DNA of 64,000 nucleotides, from positions 1 to 64,000 of the forward strand of contig JAPLSJ010000131.1 of NCBI GenBank assembly GCA_026398695.1. Direction: 5' to 3'. The translations under genes and the position numbers were made by a program. Under the pieces are notes generated by a model. It had not been told where the DNA came from and searched no databases. It was given only the letters and a program-made list of their open reading frames with translations. Source of the DNA: Arenimonas sp. GTDB lineage: Bacteria > Pseudomonadota > Gammaproteobacteria > Xanthomonadales > Xanthomonadaceae. Positions 38,174 to 49,240 of this stretch are shown here, piece by piece; within the stretch, counting starts at the first letter, position 1; each line of letters starts with the position of its first letter.

Positions 38174-40315
38174 TCAGCGCGCGGCCTCGGCGAGGGCCTG
38201 TTCCACCGTGGCCTGGGTCAGCACGGCCGGCAGCACCACCGGCTCGCCCTGGCGCGGGTAGACCACGTACAGCGGCACGCCCACGGCGCCGTGCGATTCG
38301 AGGAAGGCGGTGATTTCCGGGTCCACGTCGGTCCAGTCGCCCTTCATGTAGACGGCGCCGGCGGCGTCGAGCGCGGTGCGGAAGCCGTCGCGGGCCAGCA
38401 CGGTCTTTTCGTTGGCCTTGCAGGTGACGCACCAGTCGGCGGTCATGTTCACGAACACCACGCGGCCGTCGCGGCGCAGCTGCGCCAGGGCGTTGGCCGA
38501 GTAGGCCACCACGCCGGTCTCGGCGGCCGCGGCGCGCTCGGGCGTGGGCATGCGCTGCACCATCACCACCGTCCACAGCGAGGCCAGCACCAGGCCGGCG
38601 GCCAGCACGCGGGGCAGCATGCGCTCGCGCCAGCTTGCCTTTTCCCACCACCACAGGCCCAGCGCCAGCACCACCGCGCCCACCAGCACCAGGCCAATGG
38701 CGTCGGCGCCGCGCTGCTTGGCCAGCACCCACAGCAGCCACACCGCGGTGAGGTACATCGGGAAGGCCAGCACCTGCTTGAAGGTGTCCATCCACGCGCC
38801 CGGCCGCGGCAGGCGGTCGGCCAGCGCCGGCACGAAGCCAATCAGCAGGAAGGGCAGGGCCAGGCCCAGTCCCAGGAACACGAACACCAGGATCGCCACC
38901 GCCGGCGAGGCCGCGAACGCGAACGCCAGCGCCGTGCCCATGAACGGCGCCGTGCAGGGGCTGGCCACCACCACCGCCAGCACGCCGGTGAAAAAATCAC
39001 CCGCCGGGCCGGACTTCTCGGTGAGCGACTGGCCGGTGCCGGCCAGCGAGGCACCGAAGGTCACCACGCCCGACATCGACAGCCCGATCGCCACCATCAC
39101 CAGCGCCAGCGCGGCGATGACGCCCGGCTGCTGCAGCTGGAAGCCCCAGCCCAGCGCCAGGCCGGCCTGCCGCAGCGCCAGCGCGATCGCGCCTACCGCG
39201 GCGAAGCTGGCCAGCACGCCGGCCGTGTACCACAGCGCCTGGCGCTTGGCCTGGCCGCCGCCCTGCGCCAGCGACACCGCCTTGAGCGACAGCACGGGCA
39301 GCACGCAGGGCATCAGGTTGAGGATCAGGCCGCCGCCCAGGGCCAGCAGCAGCGCCGCCCACAGCGGCGTGGCGTCGCGCACGGGCGGGGTTTCGCGGGC
39401 GTCGGCGCTGGCCGTGTCGCTGGCCAGCGTGCCGCCGGCGGGCAGCTGCAGGGCCACGGTGCGGGTCATCGGCGGGTAGCAGATGCCTTCTTCCTGGCAG
39501 CCCTGGAAGGTGACCGTGAGCGTGGCCGGCATCGCGCCGGTGTCGGTGCGCAGCACGGGCAGCGGCACGTCCACGGCGTCGAAATAAACCTGCACGTCGC
39601 CGAAGTGTTCGTCGAAATGCGGCTTGGACGGCGGCCAGGCAATGGCGCCGGCGCGCGCGCCCGTTGCCTCCAGCAGCACCGTGGTGCGGTCGCGGTAAAC
39701 GTAATAGCCCGGCGCCGGCGTGAAGCGCAGCAGCAGCTGGTCGGGCGTGTCCACGATGGCTTCGAACTGGAAGGCCTGCGCTTCCGGCAGCGGCAGTCCC
39801 TCGCTGGCGCCCGGCGTGGCCGGCCCGCCGAACAGGTCGCCGCCGCGCGGTGCGTCCAGCGAGATCAGGCCGCCGGCCGGCGCCGCGACGCCCGCAGGCA
39901 AGGCGATGGTGAGCACCTTGGCATGCGGCGGGTAGCAGATGCCCACGTCGGCGCAGCCCTGGTACTTCACCTTCACCTGCACCGTGTCGGCGCTGGCCGT
40001 GCCCTCGAGGGTGCCGGTGACCGAGCTGCGGTAGGTTTCCACGTCGCCGAAGAATTCGTCGGTGTAGGCGTTGCCCTTGGGCAGCGCCAGCGGACCCGAC
40101 GCGGTGAAGCCGGCCTGCGGCTCGGCGCCCATGCGGTGCCTGTAGAGGTAATACCCGTCGGCGATCTTCCAGGTGAATTCCAGCCGGCCGCGGTCGCTGG
40201 CCTGCGCGGTGAGCGCGAAGGCTTCGTCGATGGGCAGCAGGTCTTCCTCGTCCAAGGCCTGGGCGGCCGGGGAAAGCAGCAGTGCGGCCGCCAGGGCCAA
40301 CAGCCAACGGGTCAT
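38174..40315 (-). CDS. dsbD: Protein-disulfide reductase DsbD
   Basis: Signal peptide; central TM domain LNLMPCVLPVLSLK; C-terminal TADWCVTCKANEK. Confidence 0.92.
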   Translation of the reverse strand: MTRWLLALAAALLLSPAAQALDEEDLLPIDEAFALTAQASDRGRLEFTWKIADGYYLYRHRMGAEPQAGFTASGPLALPKGNAYTDEFFGDVETYRSSVTGTLEGTASADTVQVKVKYQGCADVGICYPPHAKVLTIALPAGVAAPAGGLISLDAPRGGDLFGGPATPGASEGLPLPEAQAFQFEAIVDTPDQLLLRFTPAPGYYVYRDRTTVLLEATGARAGAIAWPPSKPHFDEHFGDVQVYFDAVDVPLPVLRTDTGAMPATLTVTFQGCQEEGICYPPMTRTVALQLPAGGTLASDTASADARETPPVRDATPLWAALLLALGGGLILNLMPCVLPVLSLKAVSLAQGGGQAKRQALWYTAGVLASFAAVGAIALALRQAGLALGWGFQLQQPGVIAALALVMVAIGLSMSGVVTFGASLAGTGQSLTEKSGPAGDFFTGVLAVVVASPCTAPFMGTALAFAFAASPAVAILVFVFLGLGLALPFLLIGFVPALADRLPRPGAWMDTFKQVLAFPMYLTAVWLLWVLAKQRGADAIGLVLVGAVVLALGLWWWEKASWRERMLPRVLAAGLVLASLWTVVMVQRMPTPERAAAAETGVVAYSANALAQLRRDGRVVFVNMTADWCVTCKANEKTVLARDGFRTALDAAGAVYMKGDWTDVDPEITAFLESHGAVGVPLYVVYPRQGEPVVLPAVLTQATVEQALAEAAR

Positions 40316-40426
40316 GCGGAGTCTCGGGTGGGGGCGGGTCCGGCCAGGCGTTCCCGACCGGACTCTACGACCGCCAGTATCCCCGGAAGTTCGTCGCCAA
40401 GGCGAGAACGCCCCCGGCGGCGACCC

Positions 40427-40792
40427 TCAGGACCGGTCGGTCATGGCCTCCACGAAGTCCACCAGCGGCTGCTGCTCCGGGCTGCGCAGGGAGCGGAACG
40501 CCACCAGCAGCCGCTCCTCCAGCCCGCACTGGGCGTAGAAGTTGAGCATCATCGCCGGCGTCTCCTCGTCGCCGCCGATCCAGCGGCCGCCGCGGCCGGT
40601 GGCCAGCCATTCGAAGCTCACGGCGGTGGCCATGGCGATCTTGGCCATGTTGTCGGTGGTGGGCTTGGCGCCGTCCTTGCGCTCCCACTGCGCCACGGCG
40701 CTGCGGGCCACGCCCACGGCAATGGCCAGTTCGGACTGCGACATCTCGGCGCCTCGGCGCGCCTGCCTGATGCGGTTGAACAGAATCGTCAT
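40427..40792 (-). CDS. XRE/HTH family transcriptional regulator
   Basis: MSQSELAIAVGVARSAVAQWERKDGAKPTTDNMAKIAMA. Confidence 0.85.
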   Translation of the reverse strand: MTILFNRIRQARRGAEMSQSELAIAVGVARSAVAQWERKDGAKPTTDNMAKIAMATAVSFEWLATGRGGRWIGGDEETPAMMLNFYAQCGLEERLLVAFRSLRSPEQQPLVDFVEAMTDRS

Positions 40793-40991
40793 CGGTGTTT
40801 CCCCGGAAATACATCAATCGCACACCGCCGCGTCGCTTTGCATCGACGTCGTCGTGATCGCCGGGAACCGGAGCAAGTCCGCATGCGGCCTCCCCTGAGG
40901 ACCGTGCGGCATCCGATGCCCGAGCAGGTTGGCCTGCGCGTGTTCGCGTCAGGCCGGCAGGGCTGCTGCCGTCAGTATTGCGGCAACCCGC

Positions 40992-41060
40992 ACCCTGCCC
41001 CGATTGTAGGGGCAGGGTCCGGTGTCCGTGCAAGCCAGGCCTGGGGCCCGGCTTGCACGG
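40992..41060. terminator. Two tandem perfect hairpins downstream of the endonuclease gene
   Basis: accctgcccc-gattgta-ggggcagggt (40992-41018) and ccgtgcaagcc...ggcttgcacgg (41026-41060); no strong T tract. Confidence 0.5.
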
Positions 41061-41064
41061 TGTT

Positions 41065-42843
41065 TCAGTTGAGGCTGCAGGTGGCCGGCTTGGCCGAGGT
41101 GAACAGCGACGCCGTGGCCCACTCGGGGTGGTCGATGAACGGGTTGCGGTTGCCCTGGAAGCTGTAGATCACCTCGTTGCGCCCGCGCTCGGCGGCGTCC
41201 ACCGGGTCGGCCTGGTGCCAGGCCAGCAGGGTGGACATCAGGCCCATGTAGGCCGGCGACGCCGAGGTGATGACGATCTGCGCGCGGTTGTCGGTCAGCT
41301 CCAGGTCCGGCTCGGTCTGGCCGGTGGTCGGGTGCAGGCCGCCTTCGTAGCGGATGGCCATGTAGAGGATCGCGCGCGCCATGTCGCCCTTGCGCTTGCC
41401 CCACACTTCGAACGAGCCGCTGTTGCCGTCCGGACCCTTGAACCAGTTCGAGTTGCCCGGGTACACGCCGCTGCCGCCGCCCCGGCCGTTGTTCACCTCG
41501 GTGACGCGCTCGCCGCACTGGGCGCTGAGCGCGCAGTCGGCATAGGGCTTGTTGCCACGGTCGGCGTTGTAGCCGGTGTCGGTGAGGTAAAGCATGTGGG
41601 TGTCGGTGTACGGCGAGTGGGGCAGGCCCAGGTTGCCGGTGGCGCTGCCGAAGCCCAGCGAGTTGGGCCAGGTGTGTTCGCGGTTGTAGGTGATGCCGGT
41701 GCCGGTGCCCGCGCGCTCGCTGCCCTTGGCGAAGCTGCGGTTGCGGTAGGCGTCCAGGATGCGGCCGGCGTTGTTGGGATCCTCGTCGGCGATTTCCAGG
41801 ATCGACCAGGCGCTGGTGCCGGTGCCGCTGTACGGGTACGCGGTGTGGCCGCGGATGGTGGCGTGCAGCGAGCAGCGCAGCTGCGAGGCGCTGGAGGTGT
41901 TCACGCGGCTGTAGTAGCCCGTCTGCGCGGCCTCGGCGACGGTGAAGCCGACCGTGGCGTTCTGCGCGAGCTTGGCGCCGCCGGCGTCGGTGACCTGCGT
42001 GGCCACCACGGTGAGGGTGCAGGTTTCGCCGCTGCGCAGCGCCGTGTTGGTGCTGATCAGGAAGCTGCTGCCGCTGGTGCCGCGGGTCAGGGCCACGTTG
42101 CCCGACAACGAGCACTGCAGGGTGATGGCGCCGGTGCCCAGGGTGACCGACTCACTGAAGCTCACGCTCAGGTCGCCCGAGGCCGGGAAGCCGGTGGCGC
42201 CGTTGGCCGGCGTGGTGCCGGTGACGGTGGGCGGCGGATTGGGCGCGCTCACCACCTGGCTGTTGTTGCAGGCGTTGAACTTCTGCGTGGCCGAGGCGCG
42301 CCAGGTGAAGCCGGCGTAGCCGGTGGCGGTGCCGCCCAGCTGCAGGGACGTGCCGGCGGCCGTGCTGTTGGTTTCCGACACCGGCAGGTTGACGCTGGTG
42401 CGCCCCGCGGCCGGGCCGTTGGAGGCCTTGATGGCGCCTTCGTAGCTCAGGAACTGCACCACCTGGCCGCTGGCGTTCACCAGGGCGAAGCCGTCGTTGG
42501 CGCCGTTCTGGATGCCGTTCACCGGGTAGGTGACCGTGGCCACGCGCACCGTGGCGCCGCAGGCCACCAGGCTGCCCGCGGGCACCAGGTCGTTGTCGTA
42601 GTAGGTGGCGGCCGTGGTGGAGCTGGTGCCGTTGTACAGATAGATGCGGTAGCCGCTGAGCGATTCGCCGGCAGTGGCCATCACCTCGACGCGCTCGCCG
42701 GTGTCGCCGGACGCGGTGCTGTCGTCGTAGTGGATTTCGTTGATGAACACTTCGGCGCGGGCGCCAAGCGGGGACAAGGCAGCGCAAAGCGCCAGGGCGG
42801 CCAGGCCGCGGTGGGTCATCGACATCCGGTAACTCCAGTGCAA
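41065..42843 (-). CDS. Secreted endonuclease I family nuclease with N-terminal lamin-tail-like domain and Ig-like domain
   Basis: Signal peptide; EVFINEIHYDDSTASGDTGERVEV; TPANGATGFPASGDLSVSFSESV; YNREHTWPNSLGF...DTHMLYLTD. Confidence 0.85.
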   Translation of the reverse strand: MHWSYRMSMTHRGLAALALCAALSPLGARAEVFINEIHYDDSTASGDTGERVEVMATAGESLSGYRIYLYNGTSSTTAATYYDNDLVPAGSLVACGATVRVATVTYPVNGIQNGANDGFALVNASGQVVQFLSYEGAIKASNGPAAGRTSVNLPVSETNSTAAGTSLQLGGTATGYAGFTWRASATQKFNACNNSQVVSAPNPPPTVTGTTPANGATGFPASGDLSVSFSESVTLGTGAITLQCSLSGNVALTRGTSGSSFLISTNTALRSGETCTLTVVATQVTDAGGAKLAQNATVGFTVAEAAQTGYYSRVNTSSASQLRCSLHATIRGHTAYPYSGTGTSAWSILEIADEDPNNAGRILDAYRNRSFAKGSERAGTGTGITYNREHTWPNSLGFGSATGNLGLPHSPYTDTHMLYLTDTGYNADRGNKPYADCALSAQCGERVTEVNNGRGGGSGVYPGNSNWFKGPDGNSGSFEVWGKRKGDMARAILYMAIRYEGGLHPTTGQTEPDLELTDNRAQIVITSASPAYMGLMSTLLAWHQADPVDAAERGRNEVIYSFQGNRNPFIDHPEWATASLFTSAKPATCSLN

Positions 42844-42926
42844 GGTTTGGAGGGGGGACTGCGGTGCCCGTGCCGGGCGGCCGATTGTGCCAGTGATTTG
42901 TGACAGCCGTCACAAAGGGCCGGGAA

Positions 42927-42947
42927 CGGGGTCAGGTCCACTTATTC
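42927..42947. repeat. Solitary REP-like half-element
   Basis: cggggtcaggtccacttattc shares the cggggtcag core with the arm at 30515-30523; no inverted partner nearby. Confidence 0.4.
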
Positions 42948-43071
42948 CGGCGCGTTTGGCGCCGTTTCGCCAACGGGAGCGTATTTCGTACACACACACG
43001 GGCGTCCTCACTCGCTCGGCAAGGTACTGACGTCGTATAGTCGTCTTATTGACGCGACCGGGAAACTGGCC

Positions 43072-43365
43072 ATGAGCAAAGAAGCCGTTTTCACCATGAA
43101 GCTCGAGCCGGAGCTTCGGGACGATTTCATGGCCGAAGCTCAGGCCAGCCACCGTCCTGCCTCGCAGATCCTGCGCGAGCTGATGCGGGAGTACGTGCAG
43201 CGCCAGCGCGAGGCGCGCGAGTACGACCAGTTCCTGCAAAGCAAGGTGGCCGAAGCGCGCGCGCAGGTTCGCGCGGGTGACTACGCCAGCGCCGACGGGG
43301 TGGAACTTCGCGCAGCCCAACGCCGCACCCGGCTCCATGGCAAGGCCGGTAGTGCCGATGCATGA
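43072..43365 (+). CDS. Antitoxin-like RHH/CopG-type protein
   Basis: MSKEAVFTMKLEPELRDDFMAEAQASHRPASQILRELMREYV; followed by an overlapping ParE-like ORF. Confidence 0.78.
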   Translation: MSKEAVFTMKLEPELRDDFMAEAQASHRPASQILRELMREYVQRQREAREYDQFLQSKVAEARAQVRAGDYASADGVELRAAQRRTRLHGKAGSADA

Positions 43366-43646
43366 AGGTGTTCTGGTCCTCGGCGGCGGAACGGGATCGC
43401 GCCGATATAGTTGACGTCATCGGACTCGACAACCCCCTGGCCGCCATCCGCATTGACGAGTTGTTCGCCGCGGCCGCGAGCAGGCTGGTGCAGCATCCAA
43501 TGCTCGGGCACTCAGGTTTTGTCCCCGGCACCCGCGAACTGATCCCGCACGAAAGTTATCGGCTGGTCTACGAAGTGGAGGGCGACGTCGTATGGATTCT
43601 GGCGCTGGTGCACACGGCACGAGCCTGGCCCGCAAGGCAGGAATGA
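43362..43646 (+). CDS. RelE/ParE family toxin
   Basis: MKVFWSSAAERDRADIVDVIGLDNPLAAIRIDELFAAAASRLVQHPMLGHSG...PHESYRLVYEVEGDVVWILALVHTARAWP. Confidence 0.85.
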   Translation: MKVFWSSAAERDRADIVDVIGLDNPLAAIRIDELFAAAASRLVQHPMLGHSGFVPGTRELIPHESYRLVYEVEGDVVWILALVHTARAWPARQE

Positions 43647-43677
43647 AGCGGGTTTGTCCAAAGGCAGGGTGCTGCGC

Positions 43678-44250
43678 ATGAAAGCTTTTGCGGGGGTCTT
43701 GCTATTGGCTCTGTGCGTAGCTTGCGTTTCAACGGGAAATGGAAAGGAAGGGGTCGTGTACCTGCCGCGTGTCGTGGCCTTGGACGATGACGTCCACTAC
43801 CCAGACCCGCTCCACTACGGCGGCGAACCGCCGGAAGACCTTCAGGAAGCAGTGACAGTTCTATTGCAGTCGATGAAGTTGACGCCGCGCGCCTTGCGGG
43901 GGTCGGACGCTTGTGACTTTTCCGACATTGACGATCTTGAGCTACGGTTTGGGCAGTGTCTCGAGGTCGCCTGCGAACGCGTACCCAGGACTTCGCGAGA
44001 GAAAGGGTGTGGCTACCTGGTGCGGGTTGCCGATTGGTACGAGTCAGAATGGTTGGGCGGTCTTTGCAGGATGCAGTCTGAACCCCGGTCCGGGACGTTG
44101 CCGAGATGGTTCCGGGGTCGCGGGATAGACCAGTGCCATTCAATGAGCACGGCCATCTCCGTTTCGCTTGCGCAATCATTGGTTGGAGGCAGCAAGGATG
44201 AAGCAGCGCTTCTGGCAATCCTGAAGTCCGGGCAGTCGGGTGGGCAGTGA
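43678..44250 (+). CDS. Orphan, probable exported/lipoprotein
   Basis: MKAFAGVLLLALCVACVSTGNG signal-like N-terminus; visibly lower GC; alternative start at 43654. Confidence 0.55.
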   Translation: MKAFAGVLLLALCVACVSTGNGKEGVVYLPRVVALDDDVHYPDPLHYGGEPPEDLQEAVTVLLQSMKLTPRALRGSDACDFSDIDDLELRFGQCLEVACERVPRTSREKGCGYLVRVADWYESEWLGGLCRMQSEPRSGTLPRWFRGRGIDQCHSMSTAISVSLAQSLVGGSKDEAALLAILKSGQSGGQ

Positions 44251-44428
44251 TGGAGGCGTCCGGGCGAGGGTTGAATCGGATCGGCCGCCGTACGTGCCTT
44301 TGGTCCTGAGCCCCCAACGTGGGCTGCACCTGGGGTAGCCCCCGCCCGCCGAGCGCTTGAAAGGTGCCTTCCCGGCCCCATTGAGTCGGGGTCGCCCGGC
44401 TTCCTGTCCCCAAGCCGTGCGCGTATCA

Positions 44429-44455
44429 TTGGCACTCACCGGGGCCGAGTGCTAA
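44429..44455. promoter_or_regulatory. CIRCE element (HrcA operator) upstream of groESL
   Basis: TTGGCACTC-N9-GAGTGCTAA versus consensus TTAGCACTC-N9-GAGTGCTAA (one mismatch). Confidence 0.93.
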
Positions 44456-44502
44456 TACATTCGGCCATGTTGTTGAATTTATTGGAATAACGAGGAATAC
44501 CC

Positions 44503-44790
44503 ATGAACATCAAGCCGCTCTACGACCGCGTGGTCATCAAGCGTATGGAAGAAGAAAAGATGTCCGCTGGCGGCATCGTCATTCCGGATTCGGCCACCGA
44601 GAAGCCGATCAAGGGCGAAGTGATCGCCGTTGGCGCCGGCAAGGCCCTGGACAACGGTTCGACCCGCGCCCCGACCGTGAAGGTTGGCGACAAGGTGCTG
44701 TTCGGCAAGTACGCCGGCACCGAAGTGAAGGTCGACGGCCACGAGATCCTGGTGGTCAAGGAAGACGACATCCTCGCCATCCTCGGCTAA
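44503..44790 (+). CDS. groES: Co-chaperonin GroES
   Basis: [35 protein letters not shown]. Confidence 0.98.
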   Translation: MNIKPLYDRVVIKRMEEEKMSAGGIVIPDSATEKPIKGEVIAVGAGKALDNGSTRAPTVKVGDKVLFGKYAGTEVKVDGHEILVVKEDDILAILG

Positions 44791-46509
<1,719 letters not shown>

Positions 46510-46539
46510 GTCCCGCCGTACCGCGCACTTCGCAAGACG

Positions 46540-46566
46540 AAAGGCCCCGCTCCGGCGGGGCCTTTC
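46540..46566 (+). terminator. groESL terminator
   Basis: aaaggccccgc-tccg-gcggggccttt. Confidence 0.8.
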
Positions 46567-46707
46567 ACGTTTCAGGGCCCCAGTCCCCCTGTCGCGCCAA
46601 CGAAGGGCCCGACAGGGTGGTCGCGCAGCCGCCTGCCCTTCGTTTGACCGGGAAGACCACGCGTGATAATCCGGTCCTTGCCACCCCATCGAGCTCAGGA
46701 GAATTCC

Positions 46708-49125
46708 ATGCGTCGTCACCCGCTGACCCTGGGCCTGCTTGTCGCCCTCGCCGCACAACCCGCGCTGGCACAGGACGAGCCCGCCGATCAGCAGGAAGCG
46801 GCCGTCCTCGACACCATCGTCGTCACCGGCACCCGCGCGGCCAATCGAACCGTCGCCGAGTCCACCGCGCCGATCGACGTCATCACGCCCGAAGTGCTGC
46901 AGGCAACCGGCACCACCGAACTGGCCACTGCGCTCTCGCGGGCCCTGCCTTCCCTGAACTTCCCGCGCCCGGCCATCACCGACGGCACCGACGCCGTCCG
47001 CCCCGCACAGCTGCGAGGCCTGGCGCCCGATCAGGTCCTGATCCTGGTCAACGGCAAGCGCCGCCACACCACCGCGCTGATCAACCTCAACGGCAGCCAG
47101 GGTCGCGGCTCCTCGCCGGTGGACCTGAACGCGATTCCGATCGCCGCCATCCAGCGCGTGGAAGTCCTGCGTGACGGGGCCTCCGCACAGTACGGATCCG
47201 ACGCCATCGCCGGCGTGATCAACGTCGTGCTCAAGGGCAGCGGCGAGGGCGGCAGCATCGCCGCCAATGTCGGCCAGTACAGCGCCGGCGACGGGCGCGG
47301 TTACCAGGCGCAGGGAGATGCCGGCTTCGGACTGGGCGCCAGCGGCACGCTGCACCTCGCCGGCGAATTCGCCGACAGGGACCAGACCGATCGCGCGCGG
47401 CCCTACGTGCTGGCACCGGGCGTGGTCGTCCGTCCGATCACCGCCCCGCCGCCGGGCGAAGTGGTGCAGCGCTACGGCGACCCGGAAATCCAGCAGTACG
47501 CGCTCTCGGCCAATGCCGCACTCGACGTGGACGACGCGCTGACCTTCTACGGCTTCGCCACCGCCAGCCGCCGCGACGCGCTGTCCAACGGCTTCTATCG
47601 CACCGCCGCCGACACGCGCAACGTGCCGGCCATCTACCCCAACGGGTTCCTGCCGCAGATCCGCAACATCGCCGAGGATCGCGGCGCGGTCCTGGGCATG
47701 CGCGGGGTGATCGGGTCGGACTGGAACTTCGACATCAGCTACAACTACGGCAACAACGACCTCAGCTTCGATGTCGAGAACAGCCTCAATCGCAGCCAGG
47801 GTGCGGCTTCGCAGCGCGATTTCTACGCCGGTGCGCTGGAGATTTCCCAGCATGTGTTCAACATCGACGCCAGCAAGGGCTACGACGTGGCCTGGATGGA
47901 CTACCCGCTCAACGTGGCGGTCGGCGTCGAATGGCGCGGCGAGGAATTCACCCAGTCCGCAGGCGAGCCCAACTCGTACCTCAATGGCGGCGTGCTGCTC
48001 GGCGGCAACCCGACGCCGTCCGGCTCGCAGGTATTCCCCGGCTTCCGACCGTCGGATGCCGGCCAGTTCGACCGCCACAGCTATGCGGCCTACCTGGACG
48101 TCGAAATGCCGTTCACCGAGGCTTTCACTCTGGCCGCTGCGGTGCGGGCCGAGGAATACAGCGACTTCGGCAACACCACGTCGGGCAAGCTCTCGGCCCG
48201 CTACGCCTTCGGCGACGCGGTCGCGCTGCGCGGCACGGTGGCCAGCGGCTTCCGTGCGCCGTCGCTGCAGCAGCAGTTCTTCCGTTCCACCGCCACCAAC
48301 TTCATCGGCGGCGTGCCCTTCGACATCCGCACCTTCCGCGTCAACGACGCCGCCGCCGTCGCGCTCGGCGCGGAGCAGCTCAAGGCCGAGGAATCCACCA
48401 ACCTCAGCCTTGGCCTCGTGCTCACGCCGATGCAGAACCTCTACGTCACCATCGATGCCTACCGCATCGACGTCGACGACCGCATCGTGCTGTCGGAAAA
48501 CCTCACCTCCACCGCGGTTCGCGCCTTCCTCAACGCCACCGTGGACCCGTCCATTGGCGGCGGCCGCTACTTCACCAATGCCATCGACACCCGCACCCGC
48601 GGCATCGACGTGATCGGCACCTATCGCTGGGAACTGGCCGACAGCACGCTCGACCTCACCGCGGGCTACAACTACAACAAGACCGAGGTGGAACAGATTG
48701 CCGCCAACCCTGCGGCCCTGGTCGCTATCGACCCGACCGCGGTGCGCATCGGCCGCGTCGAAGTGGGCCGCCTGACCGTCGGCGCGCCGCGCGACAAGTT
48801 CCAGCTCGGCGGCCTCTGGAGCGTGGGCGACTGGAAGTTCAGCGCCAACGCAACCCGCTTTGGCGAGTTCACCGTGCTGTTCGGCAACAATCCGGCCGAC
48901 ACCTCGCGCGACCAGACCTTCGACCCGCAGTGGACGCTCGACCTCTCGGGCAGCTACGCGCTTGGCAACTGGGACTTCACCCTGGGCGCCGACAACCTGC
49001 TCAACAAGTATCCGGATGAGGTGCTCTTCCCCAACTCCACCAACGGCCAGCTGCCCTACAGCGCGTCCTCGCCCAACGGCTTCAACGGCGCCTACGTGTA
49101 CGGACGCATCGGCTACAGCTGGTAA
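46708..49125 (+). CDS. TonB-dependent receptor
   Basis: Signal peptide; LDTIVVTGTRAANRTVAESTAPIDVIT; plug domain; beta-barrel ending YGRIGYSW. Confidence 0.93.
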   Translation: MRRHPLTLGLLVALAAQPALAQDEPADQQEAAVLDTIVVTGTRAANRTVAESTAPIDVITPEVLQATGTTELATALSRALPSLNFPRPAITDGTDAVRPAQLRGLAPDQVLILVNGKRRHTTALINLNGSQGRGSSPVDLNAIPIAAIQRVEVLRDGASAQYGSDAIAGVINVVLKGSGEGGSIAANVGQYSAGDGRGYQAQGDAGFGLGASGTLHLAGEFADRDQTDRARPYVLAPGVVVRPITAPPPGEVVQRYGDPEIQQYALSANAALDVDDALTFYGFATASRRDALSNGFYRTAADTRNVPAIYPNGFLPQIRNIAEDRGAVLGMRGVIGSDWNFDISYNYGNNDLSFDVENSLNRSQGAASQRDFYAGALEISQHVFNIDASKGYDVAWMDYPLNVAVGVEWRGEEFTQSAGEPNSYLNGGVLLGGNPTPSGSQVFPGFRPSDAGQFDRHSYAAYLDVEMPFTEAFTLAAAVRAEEYSDFGNTTSGKLSARYAFGDAVALRGTVASGFRAPSLQQQFFRSTATNFIGGVPFDIRTFRVNDAAAVALGAEQLKAEESTNLSLGLVLTPMQNLYVTIDAYRIDVDDRIVLSENLTSTAVRAFLNATVDPSIGGGRYFTNAIDTRTRGIDVIGTYRWELADSTLDLTAGYNYNKTEVEQIAANPAALVAIDPTAVRIGRVEVGRLTVGAPRDKFQLGGLWSVGDWKFSANATRFGEFTVLFGNNPADTSRDQTFDPQWTLDLSGSYALGNWDFTLGADNLLNKYPDEVLFPNSTNGQLPYSASSPNGFNGAYVYGRIGYSW

Positions 49126-49240
49126 GTGGCGGAAGGCGCCACGCCGCGGATTCCCGGCCTGCCGGGGTGTTCGCCAGCAGCGCCGGGCGGCATGGCCTTC
49201 CGGCCCGTTATCAACCCGGGTTGGTGAACCCAGCCCCGGG

